Shown here in pieces: positions 13,301-24,876 of a stretch of DNA of 64,000 nucleotides. The stretch lies in assembly GCF_000524195.1 (NCBI RefSeq), contig NW_020170404.1, positions 345,436 through 409,435 on the forward strand, in the 5' to 3' direction. Position 1 is the stretch's first letter; each line of letters begins with the position of its first letter. Both the position numbers and the translations under genes were made by a program. Origin of the DNA: Echinococcus granulosus. Its lineage: Eukaryota; Platyhelminthes; Cestoda; Cyclophyllidea; Taeniidae. The notes below the pieces were generated by a model, which saw nothing but the letters and a program-made list of their open reading frames with translations, was not told the origin of the DNA and ran no database searches.

Positions 13301-16300
13301 GTGGGGCCAGTGTTCACAGGAGAGCTGAATGTCTGAATATTTACCTGTGCATTGAACTACTACGGGATTGTAGGGGTGGAAGCTGTAGAAATCCCAGTAT
13401 CACATGCAACAATTAATAAACTAGACGATGAGCAGTCCAGTTTGGTGGAGCCTTGCAAGCCAGCGTGGGGTCAGATGAGATGGTAGTAGCAGTGGGTGAA
13501 AATGCAGGACAGCGCTGTGTAGAATGTTTATTTTAGTGGTATTTGAAGTCGGGTGAGAAATTCCGAGACAAGATGCGGGGCACGTGGTTGGCAAGCGCCA
13601 TCGAAACGGGCGCCCGACTGCAGTGGACCTGTGTCTGGGCGTGTGTACGTGTGCGCGCATGGACGTTAGCTACGCCAAAGGGGCCGAGATTTGTTAAACC
13701 TATTGACACGCTACCGACATATCCGCATTAGTTGTGAATAGCACCATTGTATGCACGGGTTCTTCAGTCTCTGCGACTCAGTTATGCTGCCGATGTCATG
13801 ACATCCTCTCCAAGCCTGACACGCGTATAGCCCTCCAACCCTTTCGCATACTGCTAGTAAATTTGTTTTCGGAGTGGTAGGTGTTAATATTTCTCTGAGG
13901 ACAACCCAGGCGCTAAAACCAGTCATGGATCCATGCGTTTTCTCGTGGCATAAATCAATCGTAGTCCGCTACCATCGATAACTCGAAGCCGTATCCCATA
14001 GCTCATTGAATTACTTGTAGCGATACATTTGCCGCTAGAATCTCAGAAGGAAATCATTCGCCACAGCATTCAAATAAAATTTTCTTCAGAACAAGAAGGC
14101 CCTACATCTGTTTCAGTGTTTTAAACCTAACCAATCTGTTTGTGATACGATTTGGGGCAACCAGTTATCGGAGAACGAACATATGGCACATATATGTGAC
14201 ACTGGTAGCGATTATACTAAGAGTAAAAACAGATTCTCCCAATGAATAGGTTTTCTCCACCTAAATGTTATTCGAGTATGCAGGTATTTAGAAACATCGA
14301 AGAATGCCAAGTTTGGTTGGAGAAGATTTGGACAAAAAAAAGGACACAGAAAGTGAGGGGTTTGAGATATTCGTTCTGGTAGGAAACCTTAGTGCTATAA
14401 ACGAAACCCACTGCTTGGAACTCCATCTTCAAAGATAAGTAAATTATGACCAATAATATTCACAGCTGACATTGCAACAAGTCGAAAGGACCCCCTAATG
14501 TAAGGAGGAGACTGTCAGCATTATCGAAGTAAAATTAGGCCGTAGAAGCATTGGCGCCAGTACTTAAGAGCAAAATGTATTCTACTGAAACGCAGTCAAG
14601 TTTAGAAAATATTTCCGACTTCTCACTTCCCCGAAAAATGACAAAAAGCAGATGTGGAGACATCTGTGCCACCAAGCAACTTTAGCGCGGGCGGTTCGAG
14701 TTTTCTGCCGCGCGCAGAAACGGGTGCGCTGACTGGTTAGGCGACTATCCAACAGTCGAGTCTGCACCAATCGGCTGCACCACGAAGTTGACAAGGAGAG
14801 CAAAAGTCGGCCCTCCCCTTCTTCCCCCTGCCTATTGCTTGATGGAGGCATCAGTCCTTTAATAGGCCCACCATTAGGACGATTGGACTGTTGTCATTAG
14901 CTTCCCAAATGATCTTGACTCTTCGAATGAGAACCAGAGCATTCCTCGTCACCAAACTTGAAATTCTGGTGGTAGAAAACTTTGTCGGTAACCAGAGGAT
15001 GACTTTAAAAAGGTGTGTAGAAGAATTCAAGTACAAATTTATGCACCGCATTGTGATGACACGCTATGTATGTATTTCAAGATCAAAGAAACGAATAAAA
15101 TGGCTCTCCACCATCTACAACGGTTTAGAACCCAAACAGAAAAGTGGACAAATATGATAACCGTGGTGTCTGACTAAATAGCAGTTTTAAAAGGGAAGAT
15201 AAACAACCCGGACTTCATTTGTGCAATGCCAAAACATCTGAAAATATGTCCAGAAAAATACTCGAATTAATGAGGCTGAGTGGTGCAGGGCGCAACGATT
15301 TATGAGAAATGCAATGGATGCGTGATCACCAAAGCTAGAGAAACACAGAGTGTCTATTGTTTACAAATGACCAGTCATCTGGTCGCTTTAGACTGCGCGG
15401 GTTGGACTTTTGGCACCGAATAATCGACAGTATCCACACAAAATGGGGATGAAAGTAAATCATTTCCAACTTACAAATTTTGGGTGATTTGAACACAGAA
15501 GGGGATTTAACAAGCCGTAAATGATGCTATGACTTATTAGAAAACATGACCCATAAATTCAGTGAGCAATAACAGCGATAAGCTTTGAGTAATTTTGCGT
15601 ATCAGTATGTGAAGGGGCATATCCGAACGATCGGTAGGAAAGAGATCTATTGCAAGTTTCCAGCAGAAACCTAAGGGGTCATAAACATCAAGTCTCGGCC
15701 TATTCACCTAGCATTTGCACCAAGATACCAACTTAGAAACATTTGCTGGTTCGCTAAAGAGCCCAGTATCTTAAGCATTTCCGATATGTCCGAGCATAAC
15801 ATCCAACCTACAATAAACTCGCAGGTGAATCGCACTAATTAAAAATATGTAGAATACAATTGGAAATAGCAGTTATTAGCTTATAACGCAACCGTAAGTA
15901 TGCACCACGCGGCGCTGACAGACAGTGGAGTAGTGGAAACACAGTAACTTATTTAACACCATTGATTAGACGCGTACACCTTAAGAACAACTGATATACT
16001 GAAAGCAAACGGAAACAGTTTGCATGTATTACTTCCGAGGAATCAAGGCAACCCCTTATCAAAAATATTTCATGGGTTAAAAGCACAATTATCCGCTTAC
16101 AAATCATTGACATGGACATCTTTGAGGAGTTGGCAGTAGTCAGCATTCCAAACAGCCTGATCGTCGAGAACTTTGGAAGCGATTAGGATGCAAGCCAAGA
16201 GCTGACGACGCCAAGACCAAGCCACGACGCACATTTCAAGGCTGCTTATCAGGCGCTCCAGATAAACCTAGAAATGAAGTAATCCATTACGCACAGTTGG

Positions 16301-17442
16301 GCAAGAATTATGCTCTTTCTTTGCTTACAAGAGCCACGATTGCGCTCTCAGCCGTAAGGAGAGAGGAGGAGAATAAGCGATTAAGAAAATACAATATTTG
16401 GTGTTGAAAACGGAGGACAATGTATGGAGGTTCACCCAGAGAGAAGTGTGAATCCACCTGACAGTACGAAGACAGTGGCTGAAAGGAAAAAGATATGAAA
16501 ATAGAAAAATAAGAAGAGCAGACCCTGTAGTAAAGTGATGCGTTATCCGTTACAAGTAGCCTCGACTCACTCAGAAAGGGAACCTTAGTTAACATTAAAA
16601 TACTTCACTTGTTATGGCAAATTGTAAATTAACCAACAGATGCTATATCCATGGGGCTTACAAATAATGGGTGCACTCTTTCGTCGTAAATTTCGTAGAC
16701 TTCCTTGTAAAGTTCATGTCCGGTAGAGCATTCATTTTCCAGATCATAAGTGGAAGTTAGGCTGGGCGATTGATCAGAATAACATTCAATGAGAGGGTCG
16801 CAATCACCTGAATAAAGGTTTTCGAAATCTTTTTGGCCTCGCGTTCTCTCAGACTTGATTAATGAGCATACTGCGACAGAGATGCAATGTAAAATCAGCT
16901 TAGAATCTGGTTTCGACAAGCAGCATTCACCTATGTACACAGAACCACAAGAGCTCCATCGCTGCAGCCCTTTTTTGAGATGCTTTACCTTATCTCTGTC
17001 TTCCAAGCGAAGCATCTGCACAAATAACGGCTGAGAATTCAAGGTGCCCATACCTTTTTCAATGGAGAGCTTTGTGTGATTGAACGCAAAGTGGAGTGCA
17101 GAAAGAGCGTCGTATTGGAAGGATTTAAAGAGGGATTAAAGTCGACATCTAAGAAATACCTAAATACTTCCTAAAAATACCTTCAGGCTCTCGCTCGCTT
17201 ATGTGCTGCACAGATGTATCCAATGCGGAAGGCCTTGTCTTTGGACAATAGGACAAGAAACGTTGGTAACTGTCATCACATAAAACAACTTGGGGCTGAG
17301 CTAATGTAGGTGCAGGGGAGTAAAATGCTCCATGATTCGTGAATTGAAAATGCGACTGGCATGCCGTGTCTGGAAAAAGATCAAACTCTGAATTAGTGAA
17401 GCTTGTCCAAGACAAGCGGCAACAGATCAGTCGATTCCCCAT
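10354..17442 (-). CDS. CCNY: Cyclin Y
   Basis: Membrane-anchored cyclin that activates CDK14/CDK16 (PFTAIRE/PCTAIRE kinases) and acts in Wnt co-receptor phosphorylation. Exons, 5' to 3': 17442..17181, 17148..17054, 17015..16662, 16457..16329, 16267..16101, 10840..10354; all phases agree and give 497 aa. The N-terminus MGNRLICC carries a myristoylation glycine and palmitoylatable cysteines, as in animal [26 protein letters not shown] and ERVHPL follow the family order. The cyclin box (~250-375) includes [36 protein letters not shown] and [29 protein letters not shown] stretch near the C-terminus resembles the 14-3-3-binding region. It is longer than human CCNY (341 aa), partly through a ~45-residue acidic insertion before ERVHPL and a Gly/Ser-rich tail. 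Introns are 32, 38, 204, 61 and 5260 nt. The acceptor of exon 4 is uncertain; a second CAG lies 24 nt upstream. Confidence 0.94.
10841..16100. other. Large last intron of cyclin Y
   Basis: A 5260-nt intron splitting a codon just before the NDLERH residues of the cyclin box. It holds a repeat B copy near 12.57 kb and short frames (for example 14582..14851 minus) with no recognisable domain. A CACATATATGTG palindrome lies near 14.19 kb. Confidence 0.6.
12567..12730 (+). repeat. Dispersed repeat B, copy 1
   Basis: Shares with the copies at 55.2, 56.4 and 58.6 kb a core reading roughly TGTACGTCGGCAATACA, then TCTGCC, followed ~60 nt later by a CAGTCTCAGGACGC-like tail. It lies in the cyclin Y intron, antisense to the gene. 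Short overlapping frames here (12562..12890) are explained by the repeat. Confidence 0.7.
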
Positions 17443-18741
17443 ATCTGAAAAAAATATGCGAGTCCTCAGTAATATGTCCCTTAAGCGTAAAACAACGAGA
17501 TTGCGCTACATTGAAGTCCACAGATGCAGAACAGACCGCATCAAACAACGTAACGCAACCCACCAATTAGTTGCAAGATTCATGCATGTCCGAAACTTTG
17601 ACCTTAAACATTGAACGTTAAAAACAATTTAAGGTTGCCAAACTACATAGCAATTTATGGCAAAAGACTGCTTAAAATGGTGCTGTTAATACAACAGTCT
17701 GTTTTTCGACTATATTATAACAACTAGCTAAGTTGACTTTTTCTTAGATGCAATATAGATAGTATTCCACAAGTTTGGACACCACTGGCAAACATATAAA
17801 TAGGAGGCATTAACCAATATAAACCAAAACCGACTCAAACACAGCACGGCTCCGTGATTTTGTTATTCCCTACCTTTGGAAAAATTCAACAATGTAATAT
17901 AATCCTAATAAGCTTCCTGCATCCATGTTAATCCACTAAAAACCCTTTCCACAAAAACCCATACATAAAGCCCTTCGACCGATAACCCACCGACTTTATA
18001 ACGGTCTTCGAGTCCTGATCTTCTAGGTTGTAAGTTGGGTTCCCCAAACGTGACCAGACATTCGTTCACCCAGCTACCGCCACCTCTCGTCAGTTAGAAA
18101 TGTTCAATTGTAAGGCAGCTCTCCTCAAAGGTTAAGCTTGTGTTATGAGTCCAATGAAATACACCCTTGTGCAGGAGTGACACCCCGGGTCACCAACACG
18201 TGATACCCAGGCCACTAACCCATCACCGAGAATAGGTGGACGGTGATGTGATTTCATGTATTCTTGACAAGGTGAAACAATGATCACCATCATACAGCGG
18301 TCAGAATTAACACCACCTTACCTTAGGATCAGGCAGGTACACATCCAAAAGAGGCTTTGACGGACAGGTTGTCTTCAGCGGGAAAAAGACGGCACACTTC
18401 ATTTCGTAGGCTCACATTTCCTGTTCGTGCGGGACGTAATCACATCCCCAAAACAGTTTAGCGGAGTGCACGAATCTAGGGGACTTATCACAGAAGCAGA
18501 GGATGGAACTTAATGACAAGCCGTACGTAAAAGAAGACGACCAACCAATTCAAAACTAAAACGTAACGGCAAAAGGGCTGCCACTTGCAAACATCGCAAG
18601 CGTGACCGAAGAGCCGGCCAAGACAATTCTTAAATCGATTACATAGAGGTGTTTTTGCTTCAAATAAAAAAAGGTGGAATCACAGGTGCAAAAGAGGGGT
18701 TGAGGTAAAATCAAAATTGAGTACAAAGTTGGAGCTCTTCA
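17443..18741. other. Intergenic DNA upstream of cyclin Y
   Basis: About 1.3 kb between the cyclin Y start codon and the stop of the next minus-strand gene. It must contain the CCNY promoter, but no specific element could be identified. A near-palindrome GTGACACCCCGGGTCAC lies near 18.18 kb. Confidence 0.4.
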
Positions 18742-19682
18742 TCAAATGATAGGTGCGTTGTCATAGTACCAGCCAGCGAGAATGGTGTTCGGCCGAAGAT
18801 TGCGACGCTGAGTCTCCGTACCCCAAGCATAGAGCCAGTAGAGGCAGGCGCATACGAAGAAGACAGCTCCGAAGCCCACGTTGAGAAGGGTCGCCCACAA
18901 TAGCAGGGTGAAAGCCATCTGCACACGCCAGCTGCATGAGAGCAGGCGCCACCACCACGGCAGCTAAGGACGCAGAAAAAACGACTGTAGAACAAATACA
19001 TCTGCTTCGGTTACGTATTTGATTACGCGGGCACGTGAGGCCTCTCACTGGTGGTGCAGAGCCCCTCTCATGACATCTACGCTAGTAGTCACAATAAAGC
19101 CACCCTCACACCTGGAACTCTACACCTCATCACATCTTCCAATGGTGTATCACTGCTAATAATCCTCAAACGGTCATTTGAATGGTTCCGTGGCCTACCT
19201 TCCCACTGGTAACTATGTTCCACTAGTCTGTCTGCCCCTTTGTATGATAGCAAAAAGCTAATTCTATGCTCGTGCGTTTTTGTGTGCCCCGGAGTAAATA
19301 GTAAGCAAAACGATTGTGACCACATACCACAAAGTCCCTCTCCTTGTTTTCTGGCGGTAAATGCTTTTCGCTGGCCTGTTTTGTGGGTTCCGCTTTAGGG
19401 GGCTTGGGTTGGGGTACCTGGTCACCTCGAGATGCTCGAAGCTGTTCTAATTCTTCGCGCAGCTTATAATAGGTATTCTAATGCCGAAAAATAACGATAG
19501 GTCAAGTTAAAAAATGGAAAAAGACTGTCTTAAATGTACTCCAAGTAGACCTATAGGGAAACATTCCAGATAAGAGGTCTTGATGTAAAACATGAAAATA
19601 TCTCAATCTACTTTTGCTACGACAGCACAACAAATTGATTTACAGACGAAACATTCGAAACAACCACACGCCATGGTGGCAT
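18742..19682 (-). CDS. Small coiled-coil/single-pass membrane protein, unknown
   Basis: I do not recognise this gene. Two exons are well supported. 19477..19328 (150 nt) encodes a charged helix YYKLREELEQLRASRGDQ followed by a Pro/Lys/Glu-rich linker, with an acceptor CATTAG and donor GTATGT. 18918..18742 follows after a GTGTGCAG acceptor in phase 0, encodes one hydrophobic segment (LLLWATLLNVGFGAVFFVCA), then a basic stretch and a C-terminus ending YYDNAPII. A tentative first exon, 19682..19644, adds 13 residues from an ATG through a donor TCT|GTAAAT in matching phase; the whole would be 121 aa. Topology suggests a tail-anchored or single-pass protein with a cytosolic coiled coil. It is head-to-head with CLP1, 409 bp between start codons, so the promoter may be shared. 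Confidence 0.6.
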
Positions 19683-20091
19683 ACACAATGAAATATATAG
19701 GCGCCACAAAAACTATGACTACACAACCGTGTTTACTAATGACACATATATTTCACCCTACAAATGTGACTGAGTATCGAGACCGTGAAAGAACTAGTAT
19801 TAGAGGAACCAAACACCCATCCTCCCATAAAACCCACCTTCTTTTAAAAGACCATATACTTAATGTAAGAAGCAGGAAAACAAAGAAGCTACATCATCCC
19901 ACCCTTTGCATTTCATCTCAGGTCAAAACACCCGCGGTTTAATAATATTTACTCAAACCAAACCCACTGCTTTCATTATTAACGCTAAAAGAAGGTTTGT
20001 GATGGTGTTTAATTTAAAAACTTGCGTCATTTTAAGTCTTGGTAATTGTTTATGCTTTACACGAATCGGCAAGGATGCGCCAAGTCAACTT
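19683..20091. promoter_or_regulatory. Divergent intergenic region before CLP1
   Basis: This 409-bp A/T-rich stretch separates the tentative start of the minus-strand membrane protein from the CLP1 start codon, so it probably holds both promoters. An open frame runs in phase from 19906 into CLP1, but the upstream part has no CLP1 similarity. No named motif is claimed. Confidence 0.35.
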
Positions 20092-21666
20092 ATGAATACA
20101 GCAGGTGTCGGTTCGACTACTCCCACTACCGAGTATGCACTGGAGAAATACCAGATGCTACGCTACGAGGCCAACGCACAGGTCAAAATTGTCATGACTT
20201 CGGGTACAGCAGAGATATTTGGAACAGAACTTGTTTGTGGCACAGATCTAGTTTTGGAAGCGGGTGAAAGGGGAACGGTTGTCACTTTTCATGGCTGCAA
20301 AATCACCGTCAAAGGCTCAGGTCTAGATGCTTTTGTGATGGATGCTGTTGAGGACCATGATCTCCTTCAAGTCTACGTAAACATTCATGCGAATCTTCAA
20401 GAAGCGCGTAAGAAGGCCACAGAAGATCAATCTCGTGGACCCCGCGTTTTGGTTTGTGGCCCTGAAAATGTCGGCAAGTCTGTTCTCTGCAGGACCTTGG
20501 CCAACTACGCTGCTAGACGTGGCTCCAAACCAATTCTTGTTGATGTCAACGTTGGGCTAAATCAGGCACGCGGGAATTTTCATTTTATGACTTTTTGTAG
20601 GTTTGTATTCCCTCCACCATTGCGGCTCTGGCAGTCACTAAGCCCTATGATCTATTGGAGGGATGGGGTCTTGAAGAAGACCCTTTGGTTTTCTGTTTCG
20701 GTCATCTTGATCCGTCTGCCAACTTAAATTTGTTTAGGGAACAGGCAAGCTCGTACATCTTATAATGTCTTAGTGCTGGATTAGGTGAACCAGTTAGCTG
20801 ATTTGGTTAACATACGATCGGAGAACGATGCTAAAGTGTTTTCTAGTGGATGTATTATAAAAATGGGTGGCTTCTCAAAGACACCGGAAAAAAAGCAGGC
20901 GGGTTTGGACGCGATACGGACGACGGCGGCAGCTTTTGAAGTGGACACAGTGTTAGTCATCGAGGACGGCTTTTTGAGCACATTTTTGCAGGAGGATCTG
21001 CCCAAGGATGTTACGATTATTCGACTACCGAGGTCTTCCGGTGCCGTCAACTTTACCCCCAAGCAGTCAATGCGTCAACGCGATTTGCGAATCAGTGCCT
21101 ACTTCCATGGCGAAAATCTTAAACGACGTCTGCATCCCCACCACCTGAGGCTATCCGCTAGTGAAGTGAGTCATGTTTCCTTCACATGTTACGTAACTCC
21201 CCCTTTCTGTTCTTCATTTTCCCCTGTCATTGATTTCACCTTATTAGGCGACTTTTGTCTTATTACCAATGGCTTGTTGAACAGATTTGGTTTCGAAAGC
21301 ACGAGAGCAGTATTTGATTGTTGCGTTTCTCCTTTCCGACAGTACACTGTGTATAGAGTTGGCAGCGAGGCCATTCCAGATGCCCTGCTTCCACACGGAG
21401 CACGGGATGCAGAGGAGGAGACACAGAGCTGGCGAACACCGATCGCTTTGACCGTGAGTCGCGACGCACTAAAGAATCGCATGCTGGCGGTGTCTCAGGC
21501 CACTGACCCGGAGCAAATCGCCTCTTCCCCTGTCTTCGGCTTCGTGGTGGTCCTCTCTGTAGCCGAGGACCGCACCCACTTCAACGTCCTCTCTCCCTCC
21601 CCCGAACTCCCTCCCTCCTGCCTCCTTGTCGCCTCCATCTGTTACGTTGACCCTGAGGGTGCCTAG
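20092..21666 (+). CDS. CLP1: Polyribonucleotide 5'-hydroxyl-kinase CLP1
   Basis: ATP-dependent RNA 5'-kinase, part of pre-mRNA cleavage factor II and the tRNA splicing endonuclease complex, nuclear. Exons 20092..20565, 20601..20744, 20785..21165 and 21343..21666 give 440 aa, close to the human 425. The N-terminal beta domain carries TSGTAEIFGTEL and FHGC. The Walker A loop GPENVGKS is at residues 123-130, the same place as in human CLP1. VDVNVGLNQVCIPSTIAAL continues across intron 1 and FGHLDPSANLNLFREQVNQLADL across intron 2, so both junctions are fixed by conservation. The C-terminal domain includes YTVYRVGSEAIPDALLPHG and FVVVLSVAEDRTHFNVLSP. I chose the ATG at 20092 because the in-frame sequence above it shows no family similarity. 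Introns 1 and 2 (35 and 40 nt) begin with GC (CAG|GCACGC, CAG|GCAAGC); intron 3 is an ordinary GT-AG of 177 nt. Confidence 0.95.
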
Positions 21667-23003
21667 TAGGTGCATGCTGCTGTCTGTTGCGTTTTCATAC
21701 AGTTTGTACCTTAATGTACATCCTCTTTTTGTATTTATCTAAATCGTCAGCTTTTACTAATACATAAGTAGCCGTTTTGGTGGGCCGATAGTTCGGTTAC
21801 ATTACTATACACTGTTTATAAATCACGTCTGCATTCGTCTCAATTCTCCAGGTCCACATTCTGATCCATCGAATGCGTTCGGAGTGTCCTATCTTTTGGA
21901 ACGATATCTTAAAAATACCTGTAATTTAACGGTAAATGTAAACATCCATCAGATGCAGTGTCCAGGTAGGTAGTTTCACTTGATTAAGTGAAATTTTTTA
22001 TTGAAGAATTGGGTTAAAGCATGGGGTGACTGTCGGGGCCTATGCTTAACCTCTTTACTGATGTGTCCGTCCTCACTGGGTGAATTTTACAACGTGGCTG
22101 TTTCCTACCCACATCACGTTGTCATATGGCTCCAAGGACTTGGTTAAAACCGCACAGGCTATTTCAGCTCTGGTTTAGATGCTTCCCGGCCGACGGTACT
22201 GTAGCGCAACCTCAGTTGAATTTTTAAGGAAAATTCTTCAAAAGACTCAAAATTGCAAGCTTAGGGAGGTGACAAGAAAGGTACACGACGGAGGGACGTT
22301 ATCACATGATCCGAGTTTTTAGCTCTTGTGGATACTTCCAAGAGAGGGTCTCAAAACTGCTGAGGATTTTCTAATGCTCAAATACCACTTCTTTCATAGT
22401 CTGCAATTCGTGAATGGGCAAAAAAGTGTAGGAACCAACTACGGAAGGAACGTCTCATGGACACATACACGAACCACAAAACACTAAGTCGCTAACAGTT
22501 GGGTACTGTTGTAAGGGCTGCTTATTGAAAACAAGCATTTAAAAATCAGTCAGTCCGTTCAATTTTCCACGTTTCAAAGCCATCATGTGGATCGCAACGC
22601 CCGAATCAAGGATCGTGGCGAAAACGTAGGCATTGCCGTTTGCAGAGTGATTAAACGATTTGAAAGTACCACTTTTTGGAGTTGAGAAACCCACCGAACG
22701 TTGTAAGGCAACTAAACCAGTTCATGCAGTGGTTGTAGTTAAAATTAAATTACGGCATAAAGTATCCCACAACATTCCATTCCTTGAAATGGTCGCCATT
22801 GCAATCGTCAATCCAACCCTGCCCCAGCCACACAAGCAAGCTACTAGTCCCACCCCTTATCAAACCCATCTTCTCTAGAAATAAAACCTAGCACCAGTGG
22901 CGTTCACGTCTATCCACCTTACACTCCCCATCCCTCTCTTCCACGTTGTTTGTGTTCATGTCACTCTTTAATGCTAACGCCGAAGGCTGATAGTGATCAC
23001 TTG
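21667..23003. other. CLP1 3' flank, no gene seen
   Basis: Follows the CLP1 stop. No AATAAA close to the stop and no coding signal in either strand beyond chance-length frames. The 3'UTR must begin here, but its end cannot be fixed. Confidence 0.4.
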
Positions 23004-24010
23004 CAGTTCAGAGCTTGAAGATTGGAGCTTGGAGAAATGTTATTGGAGGATGGAGGGTGATGAATGCTGTGAGTCCCCCCTCCCCACTCCTGTCCTCAAG
23101 CAGAAATTGGCCCGGAAGTATTTTGCTTTGCGATGCACAGTACGAGGCCTAACGTCGCCTTGCCCGAAGAAGTATAGGGCTTTATTCCAACTGACTCACT
23201 ACTTCTGAGTATTTCTCAGGAGAGCCAATAAGAATGACGAAGAAGAGGAAAGCGAAAGATTTTCTTAAACACCCTTGAATCACGTTGTTTGGAGTAGATA
23301 AGAGGCAGAAGCACTCACTGTTTGGCTTGCAGTAAGTGGAGGAAGTTAACAACCCCGTCCCACAGTCCACCACACTTGCCCAAAGAAGGCAGTCTTTTGG
23401 GCATAAAGTGGTGCATATCTTGGGGGTGTATGTGAGTATCACTGATACATTCGTCCTTTTACAGAAAGTGGAAATACAAAATCCGCTTCTCATCCCAGTC
23501 CAGTCAGTAAAGCAATCGGAAAGCGACCCAAAATACACCTTTTGTTTTTAGGAAATACGCAGTTGAAGTGAAGAATGAATTCTTGTTCTTGAAAGTTTAT
23601 TGTCCCCTTTCCATACATGTGTCAATGTCACACCCATTTGCTCAATTCCCATAGCCTTTCTCATTGGTCACGATTTGAAACCACCTTTGCTTTACTCGTA
23701 TACATTCAACACTACCGAACACCAACGAAAATTGTCTTTCACACGCCAATCTTCAATTCACTTGCCAATAGTGACACGCAGCCCCCCACTCTGAGGATCA
23801 CCGAGAAGGTCTTGCCTTCCTAGCGTAATTTATTCATCTTTGAGTGATTTCGTCCCATAACCGCACTTTCGGTTTCAATCATTTGGTCGTGGGCGGTACA
23901 TTCTGCTATTGCATAGCGCCCCTTTTCAAGCGACATGCAACCGATTTGACTAAAAACTTCCACAGCTTGAGAATAGCGTTAACTTCGGTCCGCAGAGCAG
24001 TCAGGATCGA
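23004..24010 (+). repeat. Dispersed repeat A, copy 1
   Basis: About 1 kb that aligns by eye, in the same order and orientation, with 41830..42790. Shared landmarks include GCACAGTACGAGGCCTAAC (~23138), TTTCTCAGGAGAGCCAA, AACAACCCC, CCACCACAC, CCAGTCCAGTCAG and ACTAAAAACTTCCACAGCTTGAGAA. Flanking parts look roughly three-quarters identical with small indels. The block ~23600-23885 differs at only about six or seven positions. It carries overlapping 64- and 68-codon frames with no recognisable product. No terminal repeats or transposase were seen. Confidence 0.8.
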
Positions 24011-24876
24011 ATCACGTCCACCATACCCAAGGCAGGAGAACACAATGGAACGCCTGTCGCACATCTACGTCCTACAATGCGTACACACAAACAACCGTCG
24101 TCGCTTGACACATCTACACCAGATACCAGTAACTGCAGCGAAAACATTTGCTCATTAGACAATTTCCATGGAATTTGTTCTGCCCTTAAAAAGAGGCAAA
24201 GCACGAACACTATGCTACCGTAGTAATTTCAAAAAGGGAATATACCACCCCTCGAGGCTACTGAGGTGGAAACCGAGACGCCACGACACATATGCATTTG
24301 TTTTAATCACCCATGGGACTTCTCCAAATCCCATATTTGAACAGCACACTTTGGGACGATCCGGATACTGCAACAAGAATGAAACCTCATGTAACACCAC
24401 CAACAGCGAGATTGCATTAACCCTGATGAAGCGTGGAACCAATGCACAATGATCCGGCCTCCAGGACGGGTTGGCTAAACGTAGAGGCAGTGTAAAATTC
24501 AAAAAACCCACAATAGTTAGAAATTTGTCAATTGACGTCCACTCCTCCCACGCTGATGATTGCGCCTACTTGAAGTACTATCGAGGTGACTGATGTAGAA
24601 AATCATCAAAAATGTCGTCGAAGATAGCACTTAAAACGAAGCGAATCAGTCTCCATACTTTTGGCATGAAATCCGGCTCGTGTCACCCACATTACTAGTC
24701 TATCTACTCTTATGCACCTCAATAAAGGGACGCCTTTCAAACTCGTGTATCTTGGAGTGATTTTAGGGATCTTTGGCGCTTCTGCTTCGGTGGCACGACC
24801 GTATTATTGCCAACATCCCCACGAAGAAGTAATAAAAGTTCAGTGAAAAAAAGTGTAGCAAAGTTGTGAGTCATTT
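24011..24876. other. Intergenic DNA 3' of PIN4
   Basis: Lies between repeat A and the PIN4 stop. No coding signal was found. It includes the PIN4 3'UTR on the minus strand, but no AATAAA is evident near the stop. Confidence 0.4.

Noticed and set aside
16662..17015. Hidden intron (GTGATT to TTTACAAG) within cyclin Y exon 3
   Set aside because: Donor and acceptor phases do not match, so removal would break the frame.
23600..23823. 64- and 68-codon frames conserved between the two repeat A copies as small proteins
   Set aside because: Conservation is explained by the near-identical DNA core; the few differences include amino-acid changes and the two frames overlap each other.
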